Assembly (NCBI GenBank): GCA_009842205.1
Contig: VYFX01000063.1
Coordinates: forward strand, 124,001 to 188,000
Reading direction: 5' to 3'
From: Paracoccaceae bacterium
Lineage (GTDB): Bacteria > Pseudomonadota > Alphaproteobacteria > Rhodobacterales > Rhodobacteraceae
Length of the DNA: 64,000 nucleotides
Part shown: positions 51,364-59,043 of the stretch, piece after piece
How positions within the stretch are numbered: the stretch's first letter is position 1
Layout: every line of letters begins with the position of its first letter
Position numbers and translations under genes: made by a program
The notes under the pieces: model-generated
The model's input: the letters and a program-made list of their open reading frames with translations, nothing else
Databases searched by the model: none
Told to the model about the DNA's origin: nothing

Positions 51364-52131
51364 ATGGTCATGGAAATTCCGAAAACTCCCTCGTTCCGGT
51401 TGGAGGGTCGCAAGGCTCTTGTAATCGGGGGAGGTCAGGGCATCGGATTGGCTTGTTCCACAGCCTTGGCCGAGGCAGGTGCAGAAGTCATGATAGCTTC
51501 GAGGAATAGTGCCCGCATAGCCGAGGTTGTGGATGAAATGAATACACGCGGTTTCAAGGTTGCCGGGTATAAGCTGGATGTTTCCAGTGTACAGGAAATA
51601 AGAAATTTCCTGCAGGAGTTCGGACCATTCGATATTCTGGTCAATTCGGCTGGCATGGCCCGCCATGCATCCTCATTGCAGGTCGAGGAAATTGATTACG
51701 ACATGGTCATGGATATCAATGCCAGAGGTGCCTATTTTGTTGCCGTTGAAGCGGCTAGGGGAATGGAGCAGCTGGGAGGCGGTTCAATTATTCAAATTTC
51801 CAGCCAGATGGGTTTGGTGGGTGGTCTTGATCGTTCGGTTTATTGTGCCTCCAAGCACGCCATTGAGGGAATGACCAAGGCCATGGCCATGGAATGGGGA
51901 GAAAAGAACATCCGGATCAACACGATTTGTCCGACCTTTATCAAGACCGAGTTGACCAGGGATACCTTGAATGACCCTGACAAGGTTGAATGGATAAAAT
52001 CAAAAATCAAATTGGGACGCTTGGGTGAACCGGAAGATATCATGGGTGCAGTGGTTTTTCTGGCTTCAGATGCCTCTTCCCTTATTACCGGAACCAACAT
52101 AGTTATTGACGGAGGTTGGACAGCGGGTTAA
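51364..52131 (+). CDS. Short-chain dehydrogenase/reductase
   Basis: A 255-residue classical SDR: nucleotide motif GGGQGIGLACSTALAEAGAEV, NSAG at about residue 97, catalytic Ser in QISSQMG and Tyr-x-x-x-Lys in YCASKHA, with the C-terminal SLITGTNIVIDGGWTAG. NAD(H) versus NADP(H) preference is unclear. The ATG at 51364 has GGGAGAAG 5 bases upstream; the frame is open further upstream but overlaps the HisD-like gene. Together with the HisD-like enzyme it gives two oxidation steps in one pathway. Confidence 0.92.
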   Translation: MVMEIPKTPSFRLEGRKALVIGGGQGIGLACSTALAEAGAEVMIASRNSARIAEVVDEMNTRGFKVAGYKLDVSSVQEIRNFLQEFGPFDILVNSAGMARHASSLQVEEIDYDMVMDINARGAYFVAVEAARGMEQLGGGSIIQISSQMGLVGGLDRSVYCASKHAIEGMTKAMAMEWGEKNIRINTICPTFIKTELTRDTLNDPDKVEWIKSKIKLGRLGEPEDIMGAVVFLASDASSLITGTNIVIDGGWTAG

Positions 52132-52158
52132 ATCCCGGGTTCCGCAATTGGATTATCG

Positions 52159-53178
52159 ATGGGCAAAGTAACTTCACTAGATGTAGCCAGGAAAGCCGGG
52201 GTCAGCCAATCGGCTGTAAGCAGAACCTTTACCGAGGGAGCATCAGTTTCCGTGGGAATGGCCAAAAAGGTTCGCAAGGCTGCGGATGAGCTTGATTACA
52301 GACCGAATATTCTGGCCCGTTCGCTGATTACCGGCAGATCTCGAATCATCGCCCTCGTTGTGGGCTACCTTGATAACCAGTTCTATCCCGATGCCTTGGA
52401 AAAACTTTCCCGGGCTCTCAAGGAAAAGGGTTACCACATACTGGTGTTCCTGGCTTCGAATGAATCAGAACAGGAAGCCCAGAAGGTTGTCGATGAGTTG
52501 ATTGATTATCAGGTTGATGGGATTATTGCCGCTTCGGTTTCCCTTTCTCACAGTTTGGCCAAAAGATGCAAGACCCAAAATATTCCCATCATGTTGTTCA
52601 ATCGGAGGCAGGACAATCCATCGCTTTCATCCGTAACCTCAAATAACTTTCTTGGTGCCAAGAAGGCAACGGAGTATTTGTTGGCAACGGGACATAGGAA
52701 ACTGGCCCACATTTCCGGTTGGAGTGAAACATCTACAGGTAAGGAAAGAGCGGCTGGATTTGCATGTGCTCTGGAAAAATTCGGTTTGGAACCCTACGAT
52801 ATCATTGATGGAATGTACAATCGGGAGACGGCAATTGAAGCCACGAGAAAATTATTTTCGAAAAAAACCGGTTTGCCGGATGCAATTTTCGTTGGCAATG
52901 ACCATATGTGCTTTGCAGTGATGGATTCCATCAGGTACGACATGGGTTTGAGAATTCCTGAAGATGTTTCCATCGTAGGTTTTGATGACGTTCCATTGTC
53001 TTCTTGGCCTGCATATAATCTCACCACAGTAAGACAACCTATAAACAAGATGATTCAATCGACCATAAAAGGATTGATGAATTTGATTCATAATGATTTA
53101 ACCGAACCTAAACAGCTTCAATTAGAAGGAAAACTAATAGTTCGTGGAACCACGACTAACAGACTAAAGGAAAAATAA
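52159..53178 (+). CDS. LacI-family transcriptional regulator
   Basis: A 339-residue repressor: DNA-binding helix-turn-helix VTSLDVARKAGVSQSAVSRT at the N-terminus with hinge helix YRPNILARSLITGRS, then a periplasmic-binding-protein-like effector domain (ALVVGYLDNQFYPDALEKL, FVGNDHMCFAVMD, VSIVGFDDVPLSSW). It sits inside the run it probably controls, and the palindrome at 44791-44810 is a fitting operator. Its effector is likely the imported solute or a derivative. The stop overlaps the next ATG by one base (TAATG). Confidence 0.93.
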   Translation: MGKVTSLDVARKAGVSQSAVSRTFTEGASVSVGMAKKVRKAADELDYRPNILARSLITGRSRIIALVVGYLDNQFYPDALEKLSRALKEKGYHILVFLASNESEQEAQKVVDELIDYQVDGIIAASVSLSHSLAKRCKTQNIPIMLFNRRQDNPSLSSVTSNNFLGAKKATEYLLATGHRKLAHISGWSETSTGKERAAGFACALEKFGLEPYDIIDGMYNRETAIEATRKLFSKKTGLPDAIFVGNDHMCFAVMDSIRYDMGLRIPEDVSIVGFDDVPLSSWPAYNLTTVRQPINKMIQSTIKGLMNLIHNDLTEPKQLQLEGKLIVRGTTTNRLKEK

Positions 53179-54212
53179 TGTCGAAATACAGCTCATTTCC
53201 GGAATTCATTCTGGGCATAACTTACGAAATATGGGAAGAAAGAGGCATCAACAAAATCAAGGACTACTATCATAAGGATACGATTGTGAGGTCGGCAGAT
53301 GGCGTTGTAAAAGGAAATGACAATGTCATCAAGGCAACCAGGGAAACCCTGGCTGAATTTCCTGACCGGGTATTGTTGGGTGAAGACGTAATCTGGGCCC
53401 AGACGGGAGAAAACAGCTGGTTATCTTCACACCGTATACTGTCCAAGGCCACCCACAGTGGTGATGGAAGATATGGATACCCTTCCAAAAAGGAAATCAT
53501 CTACCGGGTCATAGCCGATTGCCATGCTGTCAGGCATCCGGAGTTCGGCTGGGTCATCAATGACGAGTGGTTGGTACGTGACCAGGGTGCAATGTACAGG
53601 CAAATAGGATTGCCCTATGATCGGGATGAGCATTATCTGGATCCGCTGGATGATCCAATGGACCCACTTGGTGTGGAAATCAAGGGGCCCTACCTTGGTC
53701 GGGGCAATGAGGTCGAACCGGGTCTGATCTACGAACAACATTTGAAGAACATTGTCAATGGCGAGGTTTCTGAAGTTGCCAAAATGTATGATCGTGCCTG
53801 TCATTTGGAATTGGGAGAAGGGCGTACCGTCCACGGTATTGACGAGGCCGAGAAATTCTGGATTTCGTTGCGGGCTTCCTTTCCTGATTCCGAACTTGTC
53901 ATTGACCATCGGATTGGTCAAATAGAAGAAGGGAAACCTCCCAGATCTTCTGTCAGGTGGAGACTCAGGGGACCACATTCCGGATATGGTCTGTTTGGTG
54001 CACCAAGTGGCCAATTCGTTGATGTAATGGGCATATCCCATGCAGAGTTTGGCCCATCGGGGATTTTGAGAGAGTACATTGTTATTGATCATGTTTCCGT
54101 TTGGAAACAAATCAACCGGGATGACGAAGTCACCTTTTCATACATGTTTGATGATGAGGGCGATGATGACGATGACGAGGATGATGATGACAATGAAGAA
54201 ACATTATTCTGA
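53178..54212 (+). CDS. Double SnoaL/NTF2-like protein with acidic tail, copy 2
   Basis: A 344-residue protein that appears to hold two NTF2-like domains in tandem (about 8-165 and 185-320), the first with YYHKDTIVRSADGVVKGND and the second with MYDRACHLELGEGRTVHG. Each has the Trp- and Tyr-rich sheet of the SnoaL family. The last 25 residues are almost pure Asp/Glu (from DDEGDDDDDEDDDDNEE). The function is unknown; the presence of two related genes in the run suggests a cyclisation or isomerisation step or paired subunits. It overlaps the cupin gene by 20 bases. Confidence 0.78.
   Translation: MSKYSSFPEFILGITYEIWEERGINKIKDYYHKDTIVRSADGVVKGNDNVIKATRETLAEFPDRVLLGEDVIWAQTGENSWLSSHRILSKATHSGDGRYGYPSKKEIIYRVIADCHAVRHPEFGWVINDEWLVRDQGAMYRQIGLPYDRDEHYLDPLDDPMDPLGVEIKGPYLGRGNEVEPGLIYEQHLKNIVNGEVSEVAKMYDRACHLELGEGRTVHGIDEAEKFWISLRASFPDSELVIDHRIGQIEEGKPPRSSVRWRLRGPHSGYGLFGAPSGQFVDVMGISHAEFGPSGILREYIVIDHVSVWKQINRDDEVTFSYMFDDEGDDDDDEDDDDNEETLF
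54150..54204 (+). repeat. GAT/GAC-type trinucleotide tract encoding the acidic tail
   Basis: A low-complexity tract of GAT, GAC and GAG codons, about 55 bases, encoding the acidic C-terminus of the double NTF2-like protein and running across the ATG of the cupin gene at 54193. Such tracts can expand or contract by slippage, which would alter the tail length or the reading frame into the overlap. Confidence 0.6.
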
Positions 54213-55176
54213 AACACAATCAATAAAAACTGTTAGGCATGGGGAGTTCATCCCCTGCCGGACAGCCTTTATAGATACCCACACCCCGGGCTCGAATCTG
54301 AAGGAAAACTTCACCATCGTTGGTGGCGGTGTGTCCGAGAGTCCGGATCAGCATGTACATATTGTCGATACGCCCGGATTTAACATCGGTGCCGCTGGCC
54401 AGCCCCCCAAATGCCGCAATTCCCTTCACTCGCACCGCACAGCAGAGGTATTCATTGCCCTGAAAGGCCGTTGGAGGTTTTTTTGGGGACGCTATGGAAC
54501 CACAGGCGAAGTAACACTTGAGCAGGGAGATATTATCAATATCCCGACCGGTATTTTCCGTGGTTTTGAAAATATCGGCCAGGAATATGGCATGCTCTTG
54601 GCCATTCTGGGTGGAGATGATGCTGGAGGAGGTGTGATTTGGGCTCCCCAGGTCATCGAGGAGGCCAAGGATCATGGATTGATACTTGCCGAAACAGGTA
54701 AATTATATGATTCAAAGAAGGGTGAATCCCTTCCCGATGGGATAAAACCCATGCCCCCGCTTACCGAGGAAGAACTCAAGCAATTTGTTGAACCCACACC
54801 TGAGCAGGTCGTGCCCAATTATGTTGCCAGAAAATGGGATATGGTTGCCCTTTCCAACGGAACACCCGCCGATGTGATTTCGAGCGGGGGAATGCTGGTG
54901 GACAAGCCCGGTTTTGAGGTCAGCTTTCTTTCTCACAATACTGAAGGGGTAACCTATTCAACCGATCACAGTGAAGTATTGATGGCAACCGAAGGTCATT
55001 GGAGAATTAGGTGGGAAGATAGCGAGCAAATATTGGCTCCTGGTGATGTATCCCTTCTTCCGAAGGGTGGCAAAAGAAAGATTGAATCTGCCGTATCCGG
55101 TGAGGCGGGTTTATTTCGGGTAACAGGGACGGATGACCCGGCGGGACCAACCTGGAAATTTCCACCTCAAGCTTGA
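54193..55176 (+). CDS. Double cupin-domain protein
   Basis: A 327-residue protein with two cupin barrels. The first has HSHRTAEVFIALKGRWRFFWG followed by LEQGDIINIPTGIFRGFENIG, giving possible metal ligands in the His-Ser-His-Arg-x-Ala-Glu motif; the second has STDHSEVLMATEGHWRIRWE and LAPGDVSLLPKGGKR, with fewer potential ligands. Bicupins of this type include dioxygenases and isomerases. The ATG at 54193 lies inside the previous gene; the longer upstream frame is an artefact of the acidic tract read out of frame. Likely a ring-opening or isomerising enzyme of the same pathway. Confidence 0.82.
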   Translation: MKKHYSETQSIKTVRHGEFIPCRTAFIDTHTPGSNLKENFTIVGGGVSESPDQHVHIVDTPGFNIGAAGQPPKCRNSLHSHRTAEVFIALKGRWRFFWGRYGTTGEVTLEQGDIINIPTGIFRGFENIGQEYGMLLAILGGDDAGGGVIWAPQVIEEAKDHGLILAETGKLYDSKKGESLPDGIKPMPPLTEEELKQFVEPTPEQVVPNYVARKWDMVALSNGTPADVISSGGMLVDKPGFEVSFLSHNTEGVTYSTDHSEVLMATEGHWRIRWEDSEQILAPGDVSLLPKGGKRKIESAVSGEAGLFRVTGTDDPAGPTWKFPPQA

Positions 55177-55200
55177 TTGGTAGTAGTAAAACGTAGAAAA

Positions 55201-56322
55201 ATGACAATTTTGACCACCCATGTCGGTAGCCTGCCAAGAAGTAAGGAAGTAGTGGATTTTCTTTTTGCCCGGGAAAGGGGTGAAGATTATGATCAGGCGA
55301 AATTTGATGAGGTCATGCAGAAGGCCACTCTTGAGACAGTAAGGAAGCAGGTTGATGCCGGTATTGATTTTGTTTCGGATGGTGAGACCTCAAAGATTTC
55401 CTATGCCACTTATGTAAAGGACCGGTATTCGGGTTTTGCAGGTGATGCCCCCAGACAGCCTCCAGCGGACCTGCTTGAATATCCTTCATTCCTTGAGCGG
55501 CTCGCTTCCGAAGGTGGGACACCAAAATATTCCCGTCCCTGTTGTGTCGGAAAAATTGAATCCAGGGGACAGGGGGAATTGCTGAAGGATATCAACAACC
55601 TCAATCTTGGCATCAGGGAGGCAGGTGCAAGGGGTGGTTTCATGAATGCTGCCTCACCTGGCGTTATCAGTTTGTTTCTGCCAAACAACTATTATTCCTC
55701 ACGGGAAGAGTACCTGCATGAACTCGGCCAGGTCATGAAGGAGGAATACAGGACTATTGTCGATAATGGGCTGATCCTTCAGTTGGATTGTCCGGACTTG
55801 GCCCTGTCAAGACACATGTTGTTTGCTGATCTGACTGATGATGAATTCGTTGAAATTGCCGGGCAGAATGTCGCAGTACTCAATGAAGCCCTTGATGGAA
55901 TTGATCAGGACAAGGTAAGGGTCCATATTTGCTGGGGCAATTATGAAGGCCCCCATACCTGTGATATTGGCATGGAAAAGGTATTCTCAACCTTGATTAA
56001 GGTAAATGCCAAATTCCTGCTGTTCGAAACTTCCAATCCCAGACATGCCCATGAATGGGTGATTTTCAGGGAAAGATTTGAACAGATACCGGATGACAAG
56101 GTCCTGATTCCAGGTGTGATCGATTCCACGACAAACTTCGTCGAACATCCGGAGGTCGTGAAGCAGCGTTTGGAAAGGTTTCTTGAGTTCGTTCCCAAGG
56201 AAAGACTTATGGCAGGATCAGATTGCGGATTTGGAACCTTCGCAGGTTTTGGAGCAGTTGATCCTCAGATAGCGTATGCCAAATTAGCCAGTCTTTCCCA
56301 AGGAGCAAAGATGATTGCATGA
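55201..56322 (+). CDS. MetE-like cobalamin-independent methyltransferase (C-terminal domain type)
   Basis: A 373-residue protein equivalent to only the catalytic half of cobalamin-independent methionine synthase (MetE is about 750). The zinc site is intact: His242 and Cys244 (VHICWGNYEG), Glu276 (LFETSNP) and Cys342 (GSDCGFGT), matching the four ligands of E. coli MetE. The opening TTHVGSLPRS is also typical. Short homologues often use methyl donors other than folate. In a catabolic run it may transfer a methyl group from the imported compound to a thiol (inference). A TTG at 55177 is an alternative start. Confidence 0.87.
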   Translation: MTILTTHVGSLPRSKEVVDFLFARERGEDYDQAKFDEVMQKATLETVRKQVDAGIDFVSDGETSKISYATYVKDRYSGFAGDAPRQPPADLLEYPSFLERLASEGGTPKYSRPCCVGKIESRGQGELLKDINNLNLGIREAGARGGFMNAASPGVISLFLPNNYYSSREEYLHELGQVMKEEYRTIVDNGLILQLDCPDLALSRHMLFADLTDDEFVEIAGQNVAVLNEALDGIDQDKVRVHICWGNYEGPHTCDIGMEKVFSTLIKVNAKFLLFETSNPRHAHEWVIFRERFEQIPDDKVLIPGVIDSTTNFVEHPEVVKQRLERFLEFVPKERLMAGSDCGFGTFAGFGAVDPQIAYAKLASLSQGAKMIA

Positions 56323-57020
56323 ATCCCGAGCCGATTGTATTGATTCCGGGGCACATGTGCGATCATCGGGTTTTTCATGATCAGGTCAAGGACGTTTTCA
56401 ATGATCGGGATGTATCAATACCTGTAATCACCTGTTCGGAAAGCATAACAGGTATAGCCGAAATGACACTTGCTTCCTGTCCTCCAACATTTGCGCTCGC
56501 AGGACACTCAATGGGCGGAATTGTCGCCATGGAGATGTATCGTCTGGCACCTGAGCGGATTTCCCGCCTAGCCTTGATATCCACCAATCACAAGCCTGAA
56601 AAGCCAGAGGTTGCCCGCCAGAGGGAAGCCAGAATCGATTCGGTAAAAAAGGGCAATCTCAGGGAAGTAATCAGGGACGAAATGAAACCGGCCTATCTCC
56701 ATGATGGCCCATATAAAGACCTATTCCTTAAATTCATCATGGTTATGGCATTGGATCTGGGTGCAAGTGTTTTCATCAAGCAATCAAGAGCTTTGATTTC
56801 CAGACCGGATCAGACTGCAACCCTGAGCCAAGTAGATGTGCCCGTGGCCCTGATTTTTGGTGAGGAGGATCAGCTGTGCCCGCCTGAATATCATTTTGCC
56901 ATGAAGAATCTCATATCTCATGCCGAGATTTTTGCTATCAGTGAATCAGGCCACATGACCATGATCGAACAACCAAGTAAATTTGATAATGCATTGAAAG
57001 AATGGATCAGCTTGCAATGA
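56319..57020 (+). CDS. Alpha/beta hydrolase
   Basis: A 233-residue alpha/beta-hydrolase: nucleophile elbow AGHSMGG with Ser64, acidic residue in FGEEDQLCP (about 189-197), catalytic His in SESGHMTMIEQ. The cap is short. It could hydrolyse an ester, lactone or C-C bond produced in the pathway. It overlaps the MetE-like gene by 4 bases (ATGA) and the RraA-like gene likewise, so expression is coupled. Specificity is not readable. Confidence 0.88.
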   Translation: MNPEPIVLIPGHMCDHRVFHDQVKDVFNDRDVSIPVITCSESITGIAEMTLASCPPTFALAGHSMGGIVAMEMYRLAPERISRLALISTNHKPEKPEVARQREARIDSVKKGNLREVIRDEMKPAYLHDGPYKDLFLKFIMVMALDLGASVFIKQSRALISRPDQTATLSQVDVPVALIFGEEDQLCPPEYHFAMKNLISHAEIFAISESGHMTMIEQPSKFDNALKEWISLQ

Positions 57021-57718
57021 CAAGACAAGTAGTGGAATTTATCCAGGGATATGACACACCGACAATTGTAAATGCCATTGAGGTTGCCTTGGGTACAAGA
57101 GATTTTCATAACTATACCAAGAAACCTCTGGTTGCATCTGACCTTTCGGCAGGTGCCATCGTCGGCTGGGCTGTGACTGCCCGGATCAGGGCCAAGCATG
57201 CCCCAACTGAAACCCAGGAAACACTGATTCAGAGAAGAACCGAATACTATCATTACCTCAAGGCTTCGAGGAAACCATGTATATTGGTCATGGAGGATTT
57301 GGATTTTCCAGATACCCGTGGAGCCTGGTGGGGAGAGGTCAACTCCAACATTCACAAGGGATTTGGTCTGGAAGGTGCACTAACCAATGGTCAGGTTAGG
57401 GATCTGGACGAGCTTATTGAAGGGTTTCCCATATTTGCTGGATCGGTCGGTGTCAGCCATGCTTTTGTACACCTTGTCGATATGGGCAAACCAGTAAATG
57501 TCTTGGGATTAGAGGTAAGTGAAGGGGATTTGATCCATGCAGACAAACATGGTGCTACGGTCATTCCCGAAAACCTGATCGATAGCATCCCGGGGTGTAT
57601 TGAGAAACTAATCCGGGGAGAAAGCCACGTGATCAATGCTGCCCGCCGCGATGGAGGGATTGACATAGACCAGTTAACCGAAAGCTGGAACAAATTCGGT
57701 AGGGAAATAAGAAACTAG
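57017..57718 (+). CDS. RraA/4-hydroxy-4-methyl-2-oxoglutarate-aldolase family protein
   Basis: A 233-residue protein of the RraA-like fold (dimethylmenaquinone-methyltransferase family name in older annotation). The substrate/metal region GWWGEVNSN is replaced by GAWWGEVNSNIHK, and GALTNGQVRDLDEL carries the conserved Arg-Asp of the pyruvate-aldolase group. Members with these residues cleave 4-hydroxy-2-oxo acids or decarboxylate oxaloacetate. The ATG at 57017 overlaps the hydrolase stop (ATGA); an ATG at 57002 is possible. It would finish the pathway by releasing pyruvate or a similar acid (inference). Last gene of the run; phaZ converges 3 bases away. Confidence 0.84.
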   Translation: MTRQVVEFIQGYDTPTIVNAIEVALGTRDFHNYTKKPLVASDLSAGAIVGWAVTARIRAKHAPTETQETLIQRRTEYYHYLKASRKPCILVMEDLDFPDTRGAWWGEVNSNIHKGFGLEGALTNGQVRDLDELIEGFPIFAGSVGVSHAFVHLVDMGKPVNVLGLEVSEGDLIHADKHGATVIPENLIDSIPGCIEKLIRGESHVINAARRDGGIDIDQLTESWNKFGREIRN

Positions 57719-57721
57719 AAA

Positions 57722-58945
57722 TCAATTTTTCCGCATGAAATTCAGAACCAGGGGTCGGATATTGTTCAGCCATACCTTGCCCGAGAATATGCCATAATGA
57801 CCTGCCTTCGGTTCCACATGGCTTGCTTTCTTGTCATCTGGCAAACCGGTAAGAAGCTTCAGTGCAACTGAACATTGACCTGGTGCTGAAATATCATCAT
57901 TTTCACCTTCCACAATTTTGACGGCAGTTTTGGAAATCTTGCTCAGATCAACCCTGCGACCTTTGACAGTAAAACAGTTCCTGGCGATTTCCCGACTTTT
58001 GAAAATTCTCTGAACCGTTGAAAGGTAAAACTCTGCCGTCAAATCCATTACTGCCAGATATTCATCATAAAAGTCATTATGGCGATCATGGTCTGATGCT
58101 TCGCCCCTGGCTGTATTGAGAATCTGGTTCATGAAGGACAGGGAATGCTTATGGGCATTCATGGACATGAAGGAAGTGAGCTGGATAATTCCTGGAAATA
58201 CCAACCTGCCGACGCCATTATATCCTGAACCGACATTTTGGATAAACAAATGTTCCAGCTGTCCCATGGTGACCGAATTACCAAAGTCGGTGACCTCAGT
58301 TGGCGCTGCGTTTGGGTCGACCGGTCCACCGAACAAGATCATGGATTTGGGTTGTTTGTCCGGTTCATCCTCGGCAATCATGGCGGTTGCTGCCAAGGTT
58401 AGCGGGACGGGCTGGCATACGGAAATTATATGGGTATCAGGTCCCATGAACAGGATGAACTCTCTCAGATATTCCGTGAAGTCCTCAACATCAAATTTTC
58501 CTTCTGAAACAGCTATGTCACGTGCGTTCTTCCATTCCGTGATATAAACCTCGCAATCAGGTAGCAAACTCCTGACGGTTTTTCGCAATAGGGTTGGATA
58601 ATGTCCCGACATGGGAGCAATAATCAGGACCTTTTGTGGCATTTGGGTACGATCAATTACCCGGAAATGCTTGAGTTTGCAGAAAGGTCTGTCCAGTAGA
58701 ACATCTTCCGTAACCAGGTATTCCGTATGATTTGAAACGATGCTATGAATATTCCAGTCGGGTTTTTCGACTATTCTGCTGAATGACCGTTCAACAACCT
58801 TTCCCCATGAGGAAAAGGTTTTGGGTATGAAGCTGCTTGAGAAACCAAAATAAGGGAAGGACCAAAAGGTTTTTGCGGATGCTCCCATCCATTCAAAGGC
58901 TAATCTGGCACTTTCCGTAGTATCATATGAATAATGGCTTCTCAT
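57722..58945 (-). CDS. phaZ: Intracellular polyhydroxyalkanoate depolymerase
   Basis: A 407-residue PHA depolymerase of the PhaZ1 type: the catalytic Cys lies in ISVCQPVPLTLAA, with a Asp in VEGENDDISAPGQC and His in KAGHYGIFSG completing the triad. No signal peptide, so it mobilises native granules in the cytoplasm. The ATG at 58945 has GAAGGGG five bases upstream; a GTG two codons earlier is less likely. Divergent from phaC with a 98-base spacer. Confidence 0.93.
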   Translation of the reverse strand: MRSHYSYDTTESARLAFEWMGASAKTFWSFPYFGFSSSFIPKTFSSWGKVVERSFSRIVEKPDWNIHSIVSNHTEYLVTEDVLLDRPFCKLKHFRVIDRTQMPQKVLIIAPMSGHYPTLLRKTVRSLLPDCEVYITEWKNARDIAVSEGKFDVEDFTEYLREFILFMGPDTHIISVCQPVPLTLAATAMIAEDEPDKQPKSMILFGGPVDPNAAPTEVTDFGNSVTMGQLEHLFIQNVGSGYNGVGRLVFPGIIQLTSFMSMNAHKHSLSFMNQILNTARGEASDHDRHNDFYDEYLAVMDLTAEFYLSTVQRIFKSREIARNCFTVKGRRVDLSKISKTAVKIVEGENDDISAPGQCSVALKLLTGLPDDKKASHVEPKAGHYGIFSGKVWLNNIRPLVLNFMRKN

Positions 58946-59043
58946 CCCCACCCCTTCTACATTATTTAAATCTTAATCTTGAGTACGATTATTCGGTACT
59001 TATTTAGGTATAGGTTAATAGATTGAAATATGGAATAAGCAAG

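Noticed and set aside
53427-54110. Open frame of 227 codons antisense to the double NTF2-like gene
   Set aside because: No known motif, full overlap with a conserved gene, explained by codon bias of the sense strand.
54079-54192. Upstream extension of the bicupin reading frame with many Met codons
   Set aside because: It is the GAT-type acidic tract of the preceding gene read out of frame; homology begins at the ATG at 54193.
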